Source: Corylus avellana
Taxonomy: Eukaryota; Streptophyta; Magnoliopsida; Fagales; Betulaceae
Direction of reading: 5' to 3'
Assembly: GCF_901000735.1 (NCBI RefSeq)
Contig: NC_081543.1
Span: 14,473,574 to 14,537,573 of the forward strand
Length of the DNA stretch: 64,000 bases
Both the position numbers and the translations under genes were made by a program. Positions 50,444 to 62,857 of this stretch are shown here, piece after piece (positions within the stretch are counted from its first letter, which is position 1; every line of letters begins with the position of its first letter). Below the pieces are notes generated by a model, which did no database searches, was not told the origin of the DNA, and was given only the letters and a program-made list of their open reading frames with translations.

Positions 50444-50786
50444 ATAGGTTGCATTTAGGATTACAATTTCAGAAGAATAGTTTGCGTTTTAAAAATATAT
50501 CGCAAAATATAAGGCATTTAGTATTACGATTTAAAAAATACTTAATTTAAAATAGAAAAAACATATACATGTGATTTCTATAAGCATGAATGCTTATTTG
50601 AAAAAAAAAGAAAAAAAAAAGAAAAAAAAAAAGGCTAATTTAAACCAAATTATGATAAAAAAATAAATAAATAAAACTTTTTAAAATGTTTTGCCAAACG
50701 CTTTTACAATTTTAAAAAGTATCAATTTCAAAAATATAATTTTTTAAATCAAACTTATTAAAATTGCAATTTTAAACAAACCCATA
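50444..50786. mobile_element. Tourist-like MITE
   Basis: The ends are GGTTGCATTTAGGATTACAA and the complement of GGGTTTGTTTAAAATTGCAA. ATA flanks both sides (50444-50446 and 50784-50786). Inner segments rich in AAAAAnT are also complementary. It is non-coding. Confidence 0.55.
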
Positions 50787-52078
50787 AAAACGTTGTCGTA
50801 TTGGCCCATTGGGCAGCCTAGCGGAGAAGAAAACAGAATGAGAGAAAAACAAAAAAAAAAAACAAAAAACAAAAAAAAGAGAGAAAAATCTTGTTGATGA
50901 GTGGGCCAGCAAGTAAAACGAGTGCGACAAATCCGTGGGCGCTCCTCCCATTCCACGATTCCAGTCCACTTGTGGAACAGAAGAGTCAAAAGCCCTCGGC
51001 TTGTTTAATAAGTTTGTAGGTGCATGTAAATTTACTCCCTCCAAAAGACAAAAGTGCATAAATGTTAAAAGTCCCCAAAGCACCCACCAAAGAACAAAAG
51101 CCAATAAAATACAAAACTTACAAGAAAAATGGTATTCCAACAGTTTGGTCTCTGCCAAGGAAGTATGAATTTATGGAAATATAATATTTATCGAATATAA
51201 AGAAGGAAAATGCTTTCTTTCTTCCTTTCGTTGTTCAACTTGTTTGAGCATGTATTTAAAAAATAGATATTTTAAGTTAAAATAATGTGTTTTTTTAAAA
51301 AAAACTTTATTTTTAAGCTTTTATTAAAATGCATTTTGATTATTTGTAGGCTTTTAAACTTTTAAAAGCACTTTTAACTTTTTTACCAAACATGTACTTT
51401 TTTCTTCAAACACACTTTTTGAATATTAAAGGCACTTTTATACCCGTCAAACTTATACCCAAACAAGCCCTTATTCTATACTCCCACTTTATAAAATTTT
51501 CATTAAATATGTAAGACCACATGAGTTTCAAATCCAATGATGGTTTTGAAAAATGAAAATATGGGAGAAGAATGAGGAGATGATGAGTAAAGCATTCGAA
51601 TAGTTTATAAACAAGCTCAAGTTTGTTCAAAAAATAAATTAATTGAATTTGAAAAAAGTTATTTAACTCGGTGAAAAGCTCAAGTTCGGCTCTTGTTTGA
51701 AATAAAATTAAACCAACTAAACATGAACATTCAATACCATAGTAAAGAAAATAAAAAAATAAAACAATTTATTTGCATCGAAACACTTGAAAAATGCTAG
51801 CTATATATTAAAATTGTGACATGTTATCAATGCAACCATAAATAATTTTTCTCCAAAAATGTTTTTTCTTTCACTTTTATAGATACGCTTATTCTTCAAA
51901 AAATCAAAAGACAAATTTTTTACTGAAAGATTTTTTACCACATAAAGAGCAAGAACCTGATAAAAATATACTCAATTTTCAATTGTAACATGCCACACTT
52001 TTAAAAAATAGCATTTTCCAATCATTTTGACGTAGAGAAATAACTTAAATTCTGTAATTTTAGAATTTACAACGAATC

Positions 52079-52263
52079 TTATAGCATGTTTAGGTGTGCA
52101 TTTGAAAAGCCTTAAAGTGTGTTTATTTTTATGTTTGGTAAAAAATACTGAAGACGTTTAAACGTATTTTTGACAAAAACTTAAAAATTAAGCTTTTGTC
52201 AAAAAAAAAAAAGTTTTTGACTTAAAAATTATATTTCTTAATGCAATGCTAAACAAGCTCTTA
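52079..52263. mobile_element. Tourist-like MITE with TTA target duplication
   Basis: TTA at 52079-52081 and 52261-52263 flank TAGCATGTTTAGGTGTGCATT and, on the right, the complement of GAGCTTGTTTAGCATTGCATT. A 3-bp TWA duplication and GTTTAG ends fit PIF/Harbinger-derived MITEs. A similar but less clean element lies at about 51237-51472. Confidence 0.65.
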
Positions 52264-53186
52264 ATCGATTTTACGCAGAAGTTTCCCCATAACACTATTA
52301 TTTCACCTTCAATCCTAACATGTCCATTTAGTTTGAAAATCCAAGGATTTCGTTAAAGATTTGTTTCCCAAATATTACGTTATGTTAGCTTCCCAAGATA
52401 AAGTGGTTATATTGCATTATCGAGAAAGATTCACTAAGAAATGGTTAAAAATAATTTAAGGTGATGGGAGAGTGCTACTTTTTTGTTTAAAAATAGACTA
52501 GACTTAGTGGACCCAAAATTCCGGAAAATCTTTTTACTTTTGGAGCATGCATGTCACTAAAGTTAATAAAGAAATGGACAGCACTTAGAAAGATTTTTAT
52601 TTTTATTAAAATAGGGAGATTGTCATTTCATGACACAATTATTTCATGAGAATCAAATCACACTTTAATAAAGCATTTTCTCTTTTCCTTCTAAGCTACT
52701 ATACAAATTACAATGGGCTTTTTTGCCTAACATTATTCGTCCCATGTGAGCAATTTATATATCTTATTAGGAACTACTAAAAGTGTGGCAAATTATGACT
52801 CTAAACATCATTCATCACCCTATTTTAGTATTATAGAATTTGTTAGACGATTAAATTTATTATTTATTATCAGCTTAAATTTTAATAATATGTTTCACGT
52901 GTTTTGTCTTTTGAATTTTCAGCGTCTTCTTTTTCCAGCGGTGAAGCACACCACTAGAGCGATGTCCATAATATTCAGAGTCCAAGTGCTACACACACTC
53001 ACAAAACCAAACAAGAGAGAGATTTTCACATGCTTATTAGCTGTAACACATTGTGTCTTACGATGTACTACTAATTACACACTACATGTCTCACTCGAGA
53101 AGACGTTATCTACAGCAAGTAATGGGCGGCTAATTGTAGTCGCCATCAATTATCATAGAAGTTAAGTCATAAATTTGAATCCTAAC

Positions 53187-53217
<31 letters not shown>

Positions 53218-53904
53218 AGTAAATGGATCCGACAAGTTATTTCAAAATAATCAAAAAGCTTGATGATTGTAGTAGTGCAAGAGTGGTGTGACATGAATAG
53301 CATTTCTTATGCTCCCTATGTCAAAGACAGTATGTGCATTTTGTTTAGTAATATATGAAGGCAATTGATTCTATTGCACATGCTTTGCTTACCCAATAAA
53401 AAACATATAAAAGGCTTACTTCAATTTTTTATTTTAAGTTCCACACTTATTGAGAATGATAGAAAATATTTTCTATGTATTAAAAAAACGTTAGCATATC
53501 TTATGTCACAAGTTTTATTTATTTATTTAATTTTTTTTTTGGGTCTAATTATGAAGTGTGGACGTGTATCATTGTGCTCCCTAAGAGTCTGTGAAAACTT
53601 TTATGGTGCAGGGAATCTCCAAATTCCTCGAGAAACTCTCTAAAATCTTTTTGTGAATAAGAAATTTGATTGAGTGGATCCGTTTGGTAGTTTTTTTTTA
53701 GAGGGTGTTCTTGAGTATTTTATATTTTAAATTATTTGTTAATATTTTAATTATGAAAAAGATAAAATAAAGGACAAGAAAAAAGTTTTTTTAAAGAGAG
53801 AGAAGAATATATGCATTTTTGGTCTTTATATTTTGACAAATAAAGAAAAAGAAAAAGGTATTTGTTGATCATTTGACACGTGTCTTTTATAATAAAAATA
53901 TTTA

Positions 53905-53909
<5 letters not shown>

Positions 53910-53955
<46 letters not shown>
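53910..53955. repeat. (TA)n microsatellite
   Basis: A perfect TA run of about 46 bp, the longest in the window. Confidence 0.95.
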
Positions 53956-53959
<4 letters not shown>

Positions 53960-54216
53960 GAAAAAGAAAAAGAAGGGAATCTAGAAAAAGCATGAGGACC
54001 AAGAGTGGTTTCATGTCCAAGAACATGCTGGGTGCTTCAGAAACAAATGTGTACTTACAACCAAAAAAAAAAAAAAAAAAGTGGGGATACTAATATTCCA
54101 CGTGGAGGTTTAATTAAAAAATAAAAAATAAAAACCCTCGAACATTGAGCAGGAACTGGAATTTTCTTGAGCGATCGATGCATGCATTTTCCTCACAATA
54201 TTCCATTGTAATTCAA

Positions 54217-54305
54217 ATTTATAGTAATTTGTATTTGTATTATTTATAGTAATTTGTATTATAGTAATTTGTAAACTATTTATAGTAATTTGTATTATTT
54301 ATTTA
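54217..54305 (+). repeat. Short tandem array of an approximately 19-bp unit
   Basis: Four or so copies of TTTATAGTAATTTGTATTA, with variable spacing and one truncated copy. Confidence 0.75.
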
Positions 54306-55726
54306 TTTTATGTAGGTAACTATGAACTCATTTTTGATAATTTGTGCCTTATAAAATGGGTGGTTCATGGAAATGACGAAATGTGATTGATGTATTGCAT
54401 GCATCAAGTATATATTCTTGCATAATATTATTGCAATTCCCCTATGCCCCTTAGGTTCTATGCCTAGTGGTGTCAATTGATTAGTAGAAAATTCATTTTC
54501 AATAATTGTTGGAAATGAGAATCTTTGAATTTCTTTTAAATTTTCCCCCATTTTCATATATAATTATAAATTTAATTGACCAAAATAGTTGAGAGAAAGG
54601 AAAAGTGTGTGAGTATTTGTGGTAAAAAAAACTATTATTACTATTATTCCTATTCATAGAAAGAAACGGGAATGTCGACATAAATGACAACTGTGGTTGG
54701 TTTCTTTATGGCCCTACGAAAGTGTCACGTGACAGCAACAAATCTGTGAGCCGTTTCCATTCCGGAACCCATTGCTGGGAAAGTCTTTCCCAGATCTTTT
54801 TATTGTGTCTCCATCAAAGGGCCACAACTCTTTCAAATAAAAGGGCAATTCTTACCAAACTTTGAGGTACTATTCCTTCTTTTATAATTTTCTTATAAAT
54901 TGATCGTATCGTCGTTATCATACGGTATTTGTGTAGATGGTCACATCCAAATGTCCTTACAAAATAATTTTATGGAGTTTAATAAAAATTAATAGGGATT
55001 TGAAATTTCAAAATATTATAATAATGCTCTACAGAAAGAAAAGAGTTGCCGGAACGGAGTTGTTGGACCGGGTATTGGATGAATAATGTCAAAATTCTTT
55101 TAAATAGTTTTCGGTCATGATTTGTATTTACTAATTCAACAGCTTATGATCTAGCAAAGATGGTTGTATCCCGGTCTCTAAATTAGGTTCGGATGGAGGA
55201 TTTTTCAATTTTGATTTGTTATAATGTACTTGGTGAGCAATAAGTTTTTTGATTAATGAAATCCTCGAAAATTTCTTCAATTTTTTTTTTTTTTTTTTAA
55301 AAAAAAAATTATTCGTATAGTATATTGTGGCACTCACGTGGTTTGTAAAAGAATTCTAATAAAAAAAAAAGTATCATAAACAAAGTAGCAAATAATTTGA
55401 TAAGTAAATTTTAATATTTAATAATTAATATATTTATAAAAAATTTATAGTAAAAATTGCGGTGTTGTTTCTAATAACACTTCAACTAAAAAGAACAAGC
55501 AAAATAATGTAAAAATAAAAAATAAAAAAATTAAGAAAAAGAAAAAAACATATCAGTCCCCACAACACAAATTAAACAAAGGAAAAAAACTAGCCGACTA
55601 ACTTGACCTCTCCATCTTTCATGAGTAGGTAGGGAAAGTTAATTTATTACCAAAAAAAAAGTAGGGAAAGTTAATAATTTAATAATTGTCTACGTCACAA
55701 GGGTTTCTATAGAACCAAACTCATAC

Positions 55727-56112
55727 AAATTGTTTAAGTAAAGTCCACTTTAACTCTTTTAAACTATTACCTTAATGATAATTTATCCCTTAAATTATCA
55801 ATTGCCATAATTTATTACCCAAATTACTAAAATAATGATAATGTACTTCCGATTTTAACAAAATTATAAAATTACCTTCACTAAAATAAAAACAAAAATA
55901 TTAAAATTTATTATTTTTTTCAAATTTTAAGGGTATTTTAGTCTTATTGAAAATTTTATAGGTGTAATTCAGTCATTTTGCTAACATTGAGGGGTATATT
56001 GTCATTGTTTTGGTAGTTTGTGAGGCAAATTGTCGTAATTGATAATTTGAGGGGTAAATTGTCATTAGGGTGGTAGTTTAAGGGAGTTAAGTAGATTTTA
56101 CCCAAATTGTTT
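55727..56112. mobile_element. Mutator-like foldback MITE with 9-bp target duplication
   Basis: AAATTGTTT occurs exactly at 55727-55735 and 56104-56112, flanking a 368-bp body. The inverted arms are about 120 bp each: TTTAACTCTTTTAAACTATT and the following AATTTATCCCTTAAATTATC on the left, and the complement of CTTAACTCCCTTAAACTACC and AATTTACCCCTCAAATTATC on the right. There is no ORF. Confidence 0.85.
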
Positions 56113-57278
56113 TCGTCTTAGTGCAAAAAAAAAAAAAACAAAAAACAAAAAACAAAAAACAAAAACAAAAACAAAACAAAAAAAACAAACTATGAATGAT
56201 TTTCATAATATTTAGCACAAAAATCAACCAAGAACCCTTTTTAATTTGTAAATTGAATTCGTGGACTTATTGGGACCATTTGGCAGTGGACTTTGTTTGC
56301 TTTGTGGCTTAGAACTGTAACAAGATTTGATTGATACCGAAAAAAAACGTGTTTGATATGAAAAAGTAATTTTTTTTTATTTAAATAATAGTAAAAAATG
56401 ATTAATATGATGTAAACAGTAAAAATATTATAAATTGAATTTGAGATGAATAGCAGGAGATTTTTGTTGTCCATTGACAAACAAGCATGAGAGTATCAAA
56501 TTGTGTGCCCTGGCTTCAAATTACAAGAAAACCTAGATAAAAAAAAGTTGCAAAACATTAAATTAATTTAATGAAAAATCTTAATAACAAAAGTGTCGGT
56601 ATAATAAAGATCTAAATTATTATTTAGCCTCTGTACATGAGAAAATCAACCCATTTATCAATGAGGTGTGATAAATGCACAACTTAAACTCAACTCTGGC
56701 CTAACTTATAGGCCAAATTTCTCTCTCTCTAGTTTAAGGCCCTCTCTCTCCTCCACAAACAATTATTTTTTAAAACTTAAGAGAAAAGTTAGACCAAAGT
56801 TGAGATTAAATTGTGTCTTTATCATTTTCCTTTGTAAATGAATTAGATAACAACTGTATGTTCCCTCAAAGGTGAATATTTATTACCTATGCCTTTGTCC
56901 AACCCCATGTCTACATTTGGACATGATTAAACCATTTGCCTCATAAAATAAAAGAAAAAGGAAAATAGTGACTACCTACTTGCAAATGAAAATAAAGCAA
57001 TTATCGTATGCTTCAATGGATAAAGTTTTTATTTACATTAGGTTAAAATAATTTTCTCAAATTCGGTCTATTAAATTAATGTGTTTGTATGTAATTATCA
57101 CATCACATGCATTTGGACCATATTAATTTAATAAATTAAGTATATTTAGCACTGCAATTTTATATCCAACAAGTGCCATTTTAAACAAAATTGCAGAGAA
57201 TATATTATTGGGGATTGCGTTTTTAAAAATTTGCTATTTGAAAACTTATAAAATCTATATTTTCAAATCACAGATAAT

Positions 57279-57317
<39 letters not shown>

Positions 57318-59720
57318 CACAATTTTAAAGGCTAAACAGTAATTTTGTTAAGCGTTTAATTGCGTTTTAAAAAACTACTTTTTTAAATCGCATTTTTTAA
57401 AATTGCAAAACGATCATAAATTAAAAAAAATAATAATAATAAAAAATTCCTCAATAAGAATTTAAAGGAAAACTTTATCTATTGCCAAATTACTTAAAGA
57501 AACCATCAAATCGTACTTGTTAATCTCAAAGAAAGAAAAGAAAAGTGCACCAGAATGCACGCATTTTAGGCACTAATCATCTAAGCCACCAAAAGTTTCG
57601 GAAATTGATACTTTAGGAGCATGTCATTAAAGTTGTACTAATTAACATAAGACTTTACCCAAAAACATGTTGATTAACTCAGGCCATAGTAATTTTCAAC
57701 TTTCAAGCCTCAATTATTTTTCACGAGGCTTATAGGCCTTTTTCGTTCCCTTCACGAGCTTTTGCTTTATGAATTGAGATTCAGTGTATTTGTCTATCGG
57801 AATTGCTTGTAAGTCTATTTGTTTGAACATGTGGGTGGACAGTTTGAGACTCATTCAATTAGGTAAATCTTACAATTAACTGTCTAAATTATTAAAGATA
57901 TGGAGGATCTAGATTTGTGCTTTATTCACACTCATCCCATGTGATCAGCAATTAGTACCATATGGTCTTATTTAATTGGGAGTTAGATGTTGCAAAATCT
58001 GGCCCCATATAACCAGTCTTTAGATTTGATTATGTGGTTAATATAATAGGTTGCAGCCGAATTATTAGATGAATTAAGACTAACTTTTTGGGAAAATAAA
58101 ATTATTAATTTATTTCCCCCACTCAATACTTAATTTTATAATAAAGAAAAAGTTTGTAAATATTATTTCTGAATTATTTTAATAAATAGTTTTAAAGGAT
58201 CCTTAAAACGGCCATGAGTTAAATTTGAAAAAAAAAAGAAAAAGAAAAAAAAAAGTGAATTAAATTTCCGTACAAATTAGATAGATAAATACTTTGAAAT
58301 ATTTTAATTTCATTTGCAATCATTAAAATAGAACATGTTATATACTCCAACAAAACAATATTCTAAATATAATTAGAAATGTCTTTTATTCAAATTTCAT
58401 ATATATAACATGTTTAGTGGGTGCATTAACTAAACCATGTGCTATAGAAAGAATACAAAATTTGTTTTTGTTTTTTATTTATTTATTTTTTTTGTGTGTT
58501 AGTTGAGTCAAATATGTAAACTTAATTTGGAATTGAATAAATAGACACGTAAAAAAGTCATTGGACTTTAAACTAGAATTGACTGAAGTGAAGATTGTAC
58601 GAGATAGTCATCAAGTGGACCATGTTTCCGAAGACTTTGCTGCTGCCTCCAAGTCCAACCCTTCCCAGTCTTGGCCTGAACTTGTTCTATACTTTCTATT
58701 CAACCCCTAGCCAGTTTTTTTTTTTTTTTTTAAATTAATTAATTAATTAATTTTTAAATAGGTTTAAGTATTTTATGAGTGTTTTAGATTATTTATTAAT
58801 ATTTAAAAAAAAAGAAAAAAAAATAGAGAAAAGATTTATGAAACAGAGCCATCTCTTTATTTATTAGAATATTAAATTTATTTCAAAAGTTCTTAGAAAA
58901 CACATTTGATTTAAATTGAAGAAATAATTAAGTAGGTATGTTTGATAATGATTTTTTGATAAGTATTTTTTTAGTTTAGAGCCCTCTAATTATAAACAAA
59001 TACAATTTTTTTTTTTAAAAAAAAATTGGGTCGAAAGAATTAGTTCATCTAACTTAATTTATAAAACTTACTCCAACCCTTTTAATACCATTAAAAAAAC
59101 AAAGCATTAATACAATTATATTACTAGATTGATGGGAAATTTCAAATGCACGTTAAAATAATAAAATATAGTGACAAGAGCCTTGAAAACGACCCCCCAA
59201 ACATTGAAGAAAACCACCATAAATTTGTATTTAATAATCATAATAATCATGCAAATAAATAACAGAAAACTATTATTTTTTCAATTATCATCTAGAATGA
59301 TAGCAGCTTCTCCGATGCCATCAAGGGTCAAAACCTATATGTGAATTCCAGTTGGCGGTGCTTTAATTCTGTCACAGGCTCTATCACGGACAGCTCCCAT
59401 AAATACGATCCAAAATTCACCTATTAACTTACCCCCCAAAAAAAAAAAAAAAATCACCAAATCCAGAAGAAATAGACAGCAAGCTCTAACAGTAATTCAA
59501 TGTAACGGCAAATAATATACTGAGAATAAAAATAGATCAATCGGTAGTTGTAAATTTTGTATGTTAGTTTTTACTACTTTTATAATTCAAGATTTAATTC
59601 AATAAATATGGTAAATATTTAATTTAATAAATAAATAATTTTTTGTTTGCAAGTGATTTTTTTTATTTTCTGAGCAAGTGAGAAACAAATAATTCAAAAC
59701 AATACAATTATTTGATTGTG
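56113..59720. other. Intergenic; low-complexity tracts, no supported gene
   Basis: This holds an AAAAAC-type repeat at 56125-56190, a T-run of about 32 bases at 57282-57313, and weakly palindromic AT-rich sequence around 57035-57130 and 57215-57410. No coding sequence is supported. Confidence 0.35.
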
Positions 59721-60120
59721 AGCGTCTTTGATTATGACTCAGCGGACGTTGTAACTTTTGTCCTTTGCTCGCCACGTGGAGGGTAGCAATAGACCTGAGG
59801 TGGTGCGGTGGTGTAGAGCATTAGAGCACACGTGTAAAGGGCGGTGAATAATCGAGAGCAACGGGCAGATATGGGGTTGCTGCCCGTTGTTCGACGCGGG
59901 CAGGTGGGTAGAGGAGGGAACAAAAACCTAGGAAAAAGAGCTCCTCAAAAGCCAGTCATCGGGGGCCCACGTCATCATCGTCGTCATGGGACGGTGGGGC
60001 CCTTTTGGTTGGGCCCGAAGAAAACGACAAAAGAATCTGGGGAAGTGAAACCGTGGGTTTCGGAGGTGTAGTACACGTACTGTTTTGGTTGCTGGGAGTC
60101 TTGACTTGCTTCATTGGCGC
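59720..60120. promoter_or_regulatory. GC-rich island with G-boxes, site II motifs and a strong hairpin
   Basis: Composition shifts sharply to GC-rich. CACGTG lies at 59773-59778 and 59829-59834. TGGGCC-type motifs occur in the second half. CAACGGGCAG (59859-59868) pairs perfectly with CTGCCCGTTG (59880-59889) over an 11-base loop. A 75-codon open frame on the plus strand (59844-60071) is Arg/Gly/Lys-rich, as expected for chance in GC-rich DNA. This could be a distal regulatory region of the FLZ gene about 1.8 kb downstream, or the remnant of another gene. Confidence 0.4.
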
Positions 60121-60324
60121 GTGGGTTGAACATTTCGCTTTTTTTTTTTTTCTTTTTCTTTTTTTGTTGAAATTTTCATAGAAAAAGTCCCATGTGTACC
60201 AAATTCCGGAACTCATTTTGTGGCACCTACAAAATCTATTACAGTTAACACCTGACGCATTAAACTGAAAATATAATAAAAAAATTAATAAATTATTTTT
60301 TAAAATAATCATATCAGAGCTTTC

Positions 60325-60562
60325 ATAATGTAAGAGACAGAAATTTCCTCCGAACCAGTTTGGAGGAAATATTTTTCAACTCATGTAAACTAGTACTAAG
60401 TGTCTGTAAACATTTAAAATATACATTAAATTTAGTCTAAATTAGCAAATTGCTATTAATGATGTTAAGAATTTAATGTATATTTTAAATGTTTACAATT
60501 TTATATGAGTTGGAAGATATTTCCTTTGGACCGGTTTAAAGGAAATTTTTGTCATAATGTAA
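60325..60562. mobile_element. Mutator-like foldback MITE with 9-bp target duplication
   Basis: ATAATGTAA occurs exactly at 60325-60333 and 60554-60562, flanking a 220-bp body. The arms of about 90 bp are inverted copies: GACAGAAATTTCCTCC and GTAAACATTTAAAATATACA on the left, and the complement of GACAAAAATTTCCTTT and the same GTAAACATTTAAAATATACA block on the right. Confidence 0.85.
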
Positions 60563-61250
60563 AAGCTAAATGTTACTATAATCTAAAATGACTAATAAAA
60601 TTTGTAAAAAATTCCTTACATTGGATTAGCAAAAAAAAAAAAAAAAATGCAGAATGAATATTTGATTGGAAGTGCAAAAAAAAAGAAGTTAAATGTAGTA
60701 ACATTTTTCAAGGGAGTCATTTTATTTTTTATTGTTTTTTCTCATCTATTTTCTATTTTTCTCAATTTTTTTTTTCATTTTTTTCCAAAAATATTTGCCA
60801 ATAAAGAGTAAAAAATAATATTTTAATAGAATAAATAGAAATATAGCTAATCGGATATAAATGTATTTAAAAATTCTAACTAAATTAGATAAAAATGAGT
60901 TTTAAAAAGTCATTTTACATAAAAATTTGACTCATCTATTATAAATGCTCTCACACGTCAAATGAGAGCCACAGAAAATTAATTAGCGTAATATGATATG
61001 TGGTTAATTACTTGGATGATAAGTTAAAAAAATAAAGAGAAAACAAAACTAAAACCTTATAAATTGAACTAAAATGGCATGAAAACTTCTGAGCCTGAAT
61101 TTTTTTTTTTTTAAAAAAGAAAACATATTTTAAGTAAATTTAAGAAAAGTGCAAAAAAAAAAAAAGAAAAAAAAAAAGAGAAAAAAAGAAAAAGAAAAAG
61201 CATTACCCTAAATTTAAGAGATGGAAAAAACCAAACACGCGTTTTCTAAT
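60563..61250. other. AT-rich spacer
   Basis: Low-complexity A- and T-runs. No gene or element with definable ends was seen. Confidence 0.35.
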
Positions 61251-61259
61251 TTCCTTTTC

Positions 61260-61920
61260 TTTTGGAAGTTTGATTCTTTTACTTAACGAGCAAGGCGAGG
61301 CAGGAGACTTAACGACCTTGGGCGGTGTGAACGTTACGGCTACGCGCATTGTACGAGCGTTGGGGCCAAGCCTTAATTCCCCAGTACGATCTGGACGTTG
61401 AGATCATGTGCGGTTAGGTCGCGAGTGGGGGCCACGTGCTCAGAAAGAGTGGAAAATCTTGGGCCCCATTTCGAGAATAGTCTTCGTCCCTTTTCACCCT
61501 CACTTTTCTTGGAGAAACAACAAAACTGCCACTCCTTCAGTCCCACAGCCACAAACTCTCGCCCCCCCACTCTCCATGGCATCGTCGTAATAGTTGGTGA
61601 TAGCAGTGGCGATTATATCAATACTTCTTAAAAAACAAAAAAAAGAAAATATTTTGAACTTAGAGATGCAGGTATTTTCAACCAATGGATTCATTAGCAC
61701 GGATTCTTCGAAACCTGCCGTTGTTTATTGCGCTCCCTCTCTCTCTCTCTCGTCACCAACTCTCTTTATAATCTCAATACCTTCCACTCTTCCATTACCA
61801 CCTCTCTCTCTCTCTCTGTTTCTCTCTGAAAAACCACTCAAAGTACTACACTTTGGAGAAGACCCAAAGGAAAGAAAGAGTGTTTGGAACATAAAACAGA
61901 ACAACAAATTTGTTGATTTC
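61260..61920 (+). promoter_or_regulatory. Promoter and 5' leader of the FLZ gene
   Basis: A GC-richer region starts at about 61285. It contains a G-box, GCCACGTGCT (core 61433-61438), and a GGGCCCC motif, then becomes pyrimidine-rich with CT runs at 61736-61753 and 61803-61819, typical of a plant 5' leader. An in-frame ATG at 61666 precedes the chosen start with no intervening stop. CAGGTATTTT at about 61670 could act as a leader donor site. Confidence 0.45.
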
Positions 61921-62857
61921 ATGGAGTCTCTGAGTAATACAAGAAGGCAATGTTTCATTGAGGAAGATGATGGGTTGGCCTCTCTGGCTGACATGGAAGC
62001 TGGGATCTCTGGAAGCCACCATCACCACCACCACAACCACAGCAACCTTTTATTGTCCAGGACACTCTGTTACAGCGCTTCATATAATAGCAGGAAGGGG
62101 AGTTTCAGAAACGTTTCGGTTTCTTCTCCTAGATCTGGGCGTTTCTATGATGCCAGATTCGAAGAGCCCCAACCCCATTTCTTGGAAGCCTGTTTTCTTT
62201 GCAAGAAACCTCTTGGGGATAACAGAGACATCTTCATGTACAGGTTAGCCACTTTTTTTCTGTAATTTTTATTCTCACTCTGTTCTTTGGGGTTTCAATA
62301 AACAAATTAGAAATTTAGATCAGTCATCAGTGGGTGTTTTGTTTGGGTTCGAAAGAGGGTGTGATTTATTGAGAATATGATCTTGAGATTCCTTATTTTG
62401 ATCATTAAAACCAAAAAAATTGCTCCTTTTTGCAACTGGGAAATCCTGGGAATTAAATTTCATCAAGTTTCTTAGGCTCAAACAATATGAAATAGAGACC
62501 GACTTATCCCTCTTTTTTCCTGTCTTTCTTTTAGATATTTAATAGCAATATGCAAAGTTCTTATCGTTTCTCAATATGATCTTGAATTGGGGGGCTTTAA
62601 TGTTAATTTTTTTCCCTCTATTATTACGGATGAATGATGGGAGCTGTGTTTGGATTTGCAGAGGAGACACACCGTTCTGTAGTGAAGAGTGCAGGCAAGA
62701 GCAAATAGAAATAGATGAATCCAAGGAGAAGAACTGGAGTCTCTCTTCTATGAAGGCCTTGAGAAAAAAGCAGCAGAGGGAGTCTACTTCCCCCAACAAA
62801 ACCCAGGACTGTCGTTTCGATACAAGCACCATGGTAGCTGCTCAAATTTATGTATAA
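61921..62857 (+). CDS. FCS-like zinc finger (FLZ, formerly DUF581) protein
   Basis: Two exons, 61921-62243 and 62662-62857, join across a GT-AG intron of 418 bp that splits an Arg codon, giving 172 codons plus stop. The FLZ domain spans about residues 86-130: C91 and C94 (CFLC), then a KKPLGDNRDIFMYRGDTPF linker, then FCSEEC with C114 and C118 followed by RQEQIEID. This is the family signature CX2C...FCSXEC, and the intron inside the domain after MYR is usual for the family. The N-terminal part has six His (33-38), a RTLCYSASYNSRKG segment and a Ser-rich stretch. FLZ proteins are plant-specific adaptors that bind SnRK1 kinase subunits and respond to sugar and energy status and ABA; this is inferred from family. 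The start at 61921 gives normal family length; an in-frame extension from 61666 is possible but is made of leader-like CT repeats. Confidence 0.95.

Larger units (their letters stand above)
52264..55726. other. Intergenic; low-complexity tracts, no supported gene
   Basis: The longest open frame (52746-53165) overlaps a dispersed-repeat fragment and is followed by a 27-base A-run. It has no recognisable domain and starts without an ATG. A TA microsatellite of about 46 bp lies at 53910-53955 and a tandem array at 54217-54305. Confidence 0.35.

Noticed and set aside
52746..53165. 139-codon open frame followed by a long A-run, considered as a retrogene or SINE
   Set aside because: There is no ATG start, it overlaps a dispersed repeat fragment, and I found no matching target duplication around the A-run.
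59844..60071. 75-codon plus-strand frame in the GC-rich island
   Set aside because: Its biased Arg/Gly/Lys composition fits open frames by chance in GC-rich DNA, and it overlaps a hairpin; there is no recognisable domain.
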